DNA of 64,000 bases. Source: Chamaea fasciata. Taxonomy: Eukaryota; Chordata; Aves; Passeriformes; Sylviidae. The notes under the pieces were generated by a model that saw only the letters and a list, made by a program, of their open reading frames with translations, searched no databases and was not told where the DNA came from. Of this stretch, positions 54,301-64,000 are shown one piece after another. The stretch is from contig JARCOQ010000006.1 of NCBI GenBank assembly GCA_029207755.1, positions 1,652,846-1,716,845 of the forward strand, written 5' to 3'. The translations under genes were made by a program, and so were the position numbers. Position 1 is the stretch's first letter. Every line of letters starts with the position of its first letter.

Positions 54301-55662
54301 TGAGTCACTGAACTTTCCTTGCTCGGGGATCCCCGAGGAATTCATCCCCCAGAACCCATTCCCGAGCTGCTGTGTCACCACCGCGGGGACACGGAGCTGT
54401 TGTGTCACCTCCCACTGCCGCCCGTCCCCTCACACACCCCCCTGGACTTTGCTCCTTGAGTGCTGAGCGTTCCCAGGGCTGCACTGGGACATTCCCAGGG
54501 CCGGGAGGGGCCGGGAATCCTCACGGAGAGAGGAGTGCCCTGATCCTTCCTCAAAACCCACCCTCGGCGTGTCAGCGTGGGCAAACACGGGCGAGTTCCA
54601 ACGGAGCCGCCCGCGGGCGCTCCCGGCCCCGCTCCGGCCGGGATCCGTCAGCACTCCAGGAGCTGTTTCAGCTTGTCCCTGTGCCCCTGGGGCAGCCCTG
54701 GAGCCAGTGCCATCCCTGAGCCATCTCTCCCCACAGGATGGGGCTGGGGACCTGGTGACAGCCGATGACTCCGGGACCCTTTGCCTCTGGAGCACCGGGG
54801 AGGAGTTCACCCTGCTGGGGAAGATCCCGGGATCTGGGTGAGCCCCGGGGACCCGCAGGGTGTTGGCCACGTGGGGGGACACCCTAGAGGTGGTGACACG
54901 TGGCCCTGTGTGCAGCTCCACCTGCTCCTCGGTGGTGCTGTGGAACGGGATCGTGGCGGCGGGCTACGGGAACGGGCAGATTCGGCTGTGGGAAGCGGGG
55001 TCGGGGCGGATCCGTGCCCAGGTGAGCGCCCACGCCCGCTGGATCTACGCGCTCGACCTGGCACCGCTCACCGGCAAGGTACGGAGGGGACAGGGGCTCC
55101 CCGTGCCAGGTGTCGCACCTGCAGTCACGCCTGGCATCGCACTCAGCATGACATCCTGCCCAATATCCCAACCTGCATCCCGCCCCGACACCCTAGCTGC
55201 CATTCCCACCTCAAATCCCAATCCCATCTCACACCCCATCCCAGCCCAGTGTCCCATCCTGCCCCATGGCACTGCCACCTCCGTGGTGTCCCCACTGTCC
55301 CTCTGCTCCCCTCCAGCTGCTGTCAGGTGCAGAGGATTCCTTTGTCCACGTCTGGAAGCTCAGCAGGAACCCGGACACTGACGACATCGAGGTGAGTCCG
55401 GGCCTGGGACATGGGCATGGCACTCGGAGCTACGGCTGCTCCGTGGGGATTGGGGACCTGGGATGTGGCCCTTGGAGCTGTGGCTGCCGTGGAAACCTCG
55501 GAATTCCGTGTGGACCCGCTCCCACCGCAGATCCAGCACTGCCACGCCGAGTGCGTGACGGACACGCAGGTTTGCGGCGCCCGGTTCTGTGACCCCGCCG
55601 GGGACACCTTCGCTGTCACCGGCTACGACCTGAGCGAGATCCTCTGCTACGGCCCCGCCTGA
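51307..55662 (+). CDS. WDR54: WD repeat-containing protein 54
   Basis: Ten exons: 51307-51326, 52131-52338, 52983-53045, 53129-53195, 53674-53730, 53803-53930, 54737-54837, 54916-55078, 55317-55391, 55531-55662. They join in phase to 337 residues, against 334 in human WDR54. The protein starts MAAASTGPYRRERSLTLRSS and keeps the family sequence throughout: NNLAVLCPP, YDSDGSTMVFWHALD, FARGISAAGGRFVCVGTSFG, DLVTADDSGTLCLW, GNGQIRLWEAGSG, FVHVWKLSRNPDTD and FAVTGYDLSEILCY. These form a single WD40 beta-propeller. Human WDR54 is linked to ERK/EGFR signalling, but no activity can be read here. The N-terminus differs from human (MFRRERS) because a 20-bp exon with its own ATG precedes the RRERS segment. 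Introns 4 and 6 contain CR1 fragments and introns 1 and 2 are minisatellites. Confidence 0.96.
51525..51885. repeat. Minisatellite of CTGGATCTGCCCCCCGCCCC units
   Basis: About 15 copies of roughly 21-30 bp in WDR54 intron 1, strongly C-rich on the plus strand. Confidence 0.9.
52555..52955. repeat. G-rich minisatellite in WDR54 intron 2
   Basis: Units of about 50 bp with GGAGGAGGGCTCTGGGGGGC and CTCCTGTTCCAGGA. It ends close to the exon 3 acceptor. Confidence 0.85.
53205..53545 (-). repeat. CR1 LINE 3' end in WDR54 intron 4
   Basis: Antisense CR1 with CAAGTGCCACATCCACAGGG, AATTTTCCCAGTATCCAAGC and CAGCTCCCTCAGCCCCTCC. It makes up most of the intron. Confidence 0.9.
53955..54240 (-). repeat. 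CR1 LINE 3' end in WDR54 intron 6
   Basis: Antisense CR1 from CCTGCCATGGGCAGGGACAC to the CTCTCCTGGAAGCTCC region; the extreme 3' terminus is missing. Confidence 0.88.
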
Positions 55663-56520
55663 GCCGGCGCTGCCGGGAGCATCGGGAACACCGGGAATGC
55701 CGGAACGCTCCGGCAGCGCGGCCGCGGGTCAGGGCTGAGCACAGACCCCGCCGCGGCTCCGTGGGGATGTGTGGGGGGAGCCCGGCCAGGATCCCCCCCC
55801 CGTTCCCGAAGCCTTCCCGAGGGCTGGGAGCTGCTCCGGCTCCCCGAGGGGATCCTCCCATGGCTCCCGCCGGCTCCGGGATCCTCCCGTGGCCTCCCGC
55901 CCTTCCCGGAGGGTGGCGTGGCTGGGAACAGACCCGGCTCAGACGGGAGGATCCCGGGAAACCTGTGCTACCTGCTGCTCCGGCCGGGAGAGCCCCGAGC
56001 CCAGCCCAGCGTCCCAGGGTGCAGCACCCACCGGCCACGGGGAGGGAAAAAAAGGGCTGAGGGAAGCCAGGGAGACACGGGGGACCTGGGGGGATCCTGT
56101 ATCCCAACCACCCCCCAGGATCCCAAAACCCCATGGGATGCTGCAGTCCCATGGCCGCTGGCCAGATGTTTGAGGCCCCAGCTGTTCTCCGGGGCTGGAA
56201 ACAGCAGCAGCAGCTGCAGCTGGACCCCAGGGACGTCCCCAGGTCCCCTCCAGGCCCCCTGATTGTCCCTGACCCCCCCCATGGGAGCTGAGGTGACCCC
56301 AGGCTCTGCTCCCAGGGCCCTGTGAGGCCGGAGGGGGGAAAGGAGCCCTGGAGCCGGGGGGGCTCAGCCCGGGATAGGCCCTGAGGTGGGGGGAACCCCC
56401 CCAACCCCTCCTGCCGTGCCAGGGATCTGCCCCATCCAAAAATGACCCCCCACCCTGTACATCCCACTCACGTCCCCCCCAGTGTGTGGGTCAGGCCCCC
56501 CCACTTCTGATCCTCACCCC

Positions 56521-56526
56521 AATAAA
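56521..56526 (+). terminator. Poly(A) signal of WDR54
   Basis: First AATAAA after the WDR54 stop, giving a 3' UTR near 880 bases if no earlier variant signal is used. It is about 90 bases from the opposing RHOBTB signal, so the two transcripts end tail-to-tail with little or no overlap. A run of about 18 G lies between them (56562-56579). Confidence 0.6.
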
Positions 56527-56609
56527 TCCACTCCAGGGAAGCCCCCCCGTGTCACTCCTTCCGGGGGGGGGGGGGGGGACCAGCAGAGTCAGGCTCCGTT
56601 ACAAAAAGC

Positions 56610-56615
56610 TTTATT
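56610..56615 (-). terminator. Poly(A) signal of the RHOBTB gene
   Basis: TTTATT on the plus strand is AATAAA on the minus strand, in an AT-rich patch about 1270 bases after the stop codon. The intervening 3' UTR is mostly C-rich tandem repeat. Confidence 0.7.
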
Positions 56616-57259
56616 AAAGGTTAAAACAGCCGCTGCTGAGGTTGTGGGGGGCCCCCGCTCCGGGCCGGGTGGGGCCGCTGTGCTCCTGGGTTAAAAAAGT
56701 GTAAAAACGGTTGTGCAGTTCAGCCCGGGGGACGGGGACACAGCCCGGGGACAGGGACAATGCCAGGCCCCCGGGGACAGGGACAAAGATCCCCCCCGGG
56801 ACACGGCCCGGGGCCGGGGGGCCCGTCCAAGGCACGGAGATGAGCCGGGGGCTCTCGCAGCCACACAAGCACCCAGGGACCCCTCCCCGCGTCCACCCAC
56901 CCACCCACCCACCCCGCCCTGCTCACAGCTTGGGCCCCCCCCCGCCCCACGGGGGGGAGAAAATACAGCACCAGAGAGCCCTACGGGGGTGGGGACCCCC
57001 CCCAGAAAAGAAAGGGGGAGCGGCAGAGCCCCCGCTCCCTGCGCACCCCCAGCCCCAAATACTGCTCGGTCAGAGGTAGCACCAGCGTTGGCCGGGGCGG
57101 GGGGGCCCTGCCGGGGGGAGGGGGCTCAGCACGGCCCCCCCCCCGCCGGGGAAAGGCACGGTGGGACCGGGGGGGCTGCGACCCGGCAGAGCCTGTAAAC
57201 AGCCGGGGTGGGGGGGTAAACAAAGCCCTTGGGGGACCCCCACCCCTGCCAAGCCCCCT

Positions 57260-57870
57260 GGTTCAGTGCTGGGGGGGGGTCCCAGGGCCGAGAGCCACAG
57301 CCCAGGGTGGGGGTCATGGGGCCAAGCTCCCTGGCTCAGCGTGGGGGACCCCTGGGCACAGCCCCCCCCCTAACCCAGGGTCCAACCCCTCTGTTCAGTG
57401 TGGGATCCCTGGAGCCGAGGGTGGGGGTCCTGAGCCTGAGCCCCTCAGCCCAGCACAGGGACCCCCAGCCCTGCATGGGAGCCCTGGGCCCAAGCCCCCC
57501 ACTCAACACAGGGACCTTCAGCCCAACCGAACCCCCCAGCCCTTTATAAAAGCCCCAGCTCCTCACTCCACACAGGGACCCCCAGCCCAGCTGAGCCCCC
57601 CAGTCAAGTGTGGGGGTCCCGGGGCTGAGACCCTCAGCTCATAACATGCCTGAGCCCCCTGCTCGGCACAGAGACCCCCAGCCCAGCACAGGGACCCCCA
57701 GCCCAGCCAAGCCTCCCCCAGCCCCGAGCCCCCCCACTCACCACAGGGACCCCCAGCCCAGCTGAGCCCCCCAGCCCTACGTAGGGATCCCGGGGCCGAA
57801 CCCCCTGCTCAGCACAGGGGCTCCCAGCCCTCCCGAGCCCCCCCAGCCCCACGCGGGGGTCCCCCTCCCG
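57260..57870. repeat. C-rich tandem repeat in the RHOBTB 3' UTR
   Basis: Units of about 25-40 bp with AGCACAGGGACCCCCAGCCC. It would be transcribed as a G-rich 3' UTR segment on the RHOBTB (minus) strand. Confidence 0.85.
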
Positions 57871-57886
57871 GAGCCCCCCCCCCAGC

Positions 57887-63260
<5,374 letters not shown>

Positions 63261-63339
63261 CCACGCCCACGGGGCGGGGTCATCTGGACGCGCCCCTCGA
63301 GTGAGGACACGCCCACACGGGGAGGGCGGGGGGGCCAGG

Positions 63340-63860
63340 GTCGCGACAGTTGCGACAGCAGCGATAGCAGCGATGGCAGCGATACCTGTGACAGCGGCGA
63401 CACCGGCGACACCAGTGACAGCAGAGACACCAGCGACACCAGCGGCGCCTGTGACAGCAGCGGCAGCAGTGGCTTCAGTGGCGCCAGCGACACCAGCGAC
63501 AATTAGTGGCACACACCAGGGAAACCGGTGACACCAATAACCCCAGTTAAACCGGTGACACCAGCGGCACCAGTAAAACCAGCAACACCGGTCACACCAG
63601 CAAAACCAGTGACGTCAGTGACAGCAGTGACAGCCATGACAGCAGTGGCAGCAGTGACAGCGATGACAGCAGTGACATCGGTGACAGCAGTGACACCAGT
63701 AAAACCAGTGACACCAGCGGTACCAACAAAACCAGCAGAACCAGTACAACCAGTAACACCAGTAAGAGTGACACCAGTAAAAAGTAACACCAGTGACACC
63801 AGCAACACCAGCGACACCAGTAATGTCAGTCACACCAGTGACACCTGTGACCCTAGGACA
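63340..63860. repeat. Minisatellite of 9-12-bp GACACCAGT/GACAGCAGT units
   Basis: About 50 units of GACACCAGCGACACCAGT and variants upstream of the RHOBTB promoter. Its multiple-of-three period yields long but meaningless repetitive reading frames on both strands. Confidence 0.93.
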
Positions 63861-64000
63861 GGGGGTGACAGGGCTGGCCACACACTGGGCTGGGCGTGTC
63901 GCTGGGCCCAAGATCCCATTTTCCAGCATTTTTTTCCTCCCTGGGGATTTGGGATTTTTCAGTCGCGGTGCCCAAATAAGGGAACGATGGGAGAGGCTTT

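Overview
The window reads as a gene-dense, GC-rich segment of a bird genome, probably a songbird-type microchromosome. This rests on three things seen in the sequence: spliced vertebrate genes with short introns and CpG-island starts; more than thirty fragments of the CR1 LINE 3' end, the dominant avian retroelement; and minisatellite arrays in almost every intron. No database search was run, so species and orthology are read by eye from protein motifs and exon phases.

Layout. DCTN1 (dynactin p150Glued), minus strand, fills 680-34375. Seventeen coding exons can be joined with every splice phase in agreement, from the initiator ATG to about residue 669; the rest of the gene lies beyond base 1. 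Positions 34.4-41.3 kb are intergenic, with CR1 fragments, simple arrays, AT-rich TAATTA clusters and one CpG island that belongs to no visible gene. A leucine-rich-repeat gene with a BC-box-like N-terminus follows on the plus strand (coding 43476-45639), convergent with a short-chain dehydrogenase of the retinol dehydrogenase type on the minus strand (45795-47702). Next is the C2orf81 orthologue (minus, 48940-51210), head-to-head with WDR54 (plus, 51307-55662) across a 96-bp shared promoter. WDR54 converges on an RHOBTB-family atypical Rho GTPase gene (minus, 57887-62962), whose CpG-island promoter ends the gene block. A 9-12-bp minisatellite covers most of the last 650 bases.

The order DCTN1 - C2orf81 - WDR54 matches human 2p13 as I know it. 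The LRR and dehydrogenase genes between DCTN1 and C2orf81, and the RHOBTB gene after WDR54, do not. They point to sauropsid retention, gain or rearrangement. The genes do not form a pathway: dynactin is a microtubule motor adaptor, the LRR protein may be a ubiquitin-ligase receptor, RHOBTB proteins link to Cullin-3, and the dehydrogenase is probably a membrane oxidoreductase.

The less ordinary items are a perfect 50-bp palindrome in the LRR gene promoter, a start codon lying inside a tandem repeat, three conserved 18-21-bp DCTN1 microexons, a direct duplication bracketing a DCTN1 exon, and a 121-bp higher-order repeat made of short GTGAC/GTCAC palindromes.
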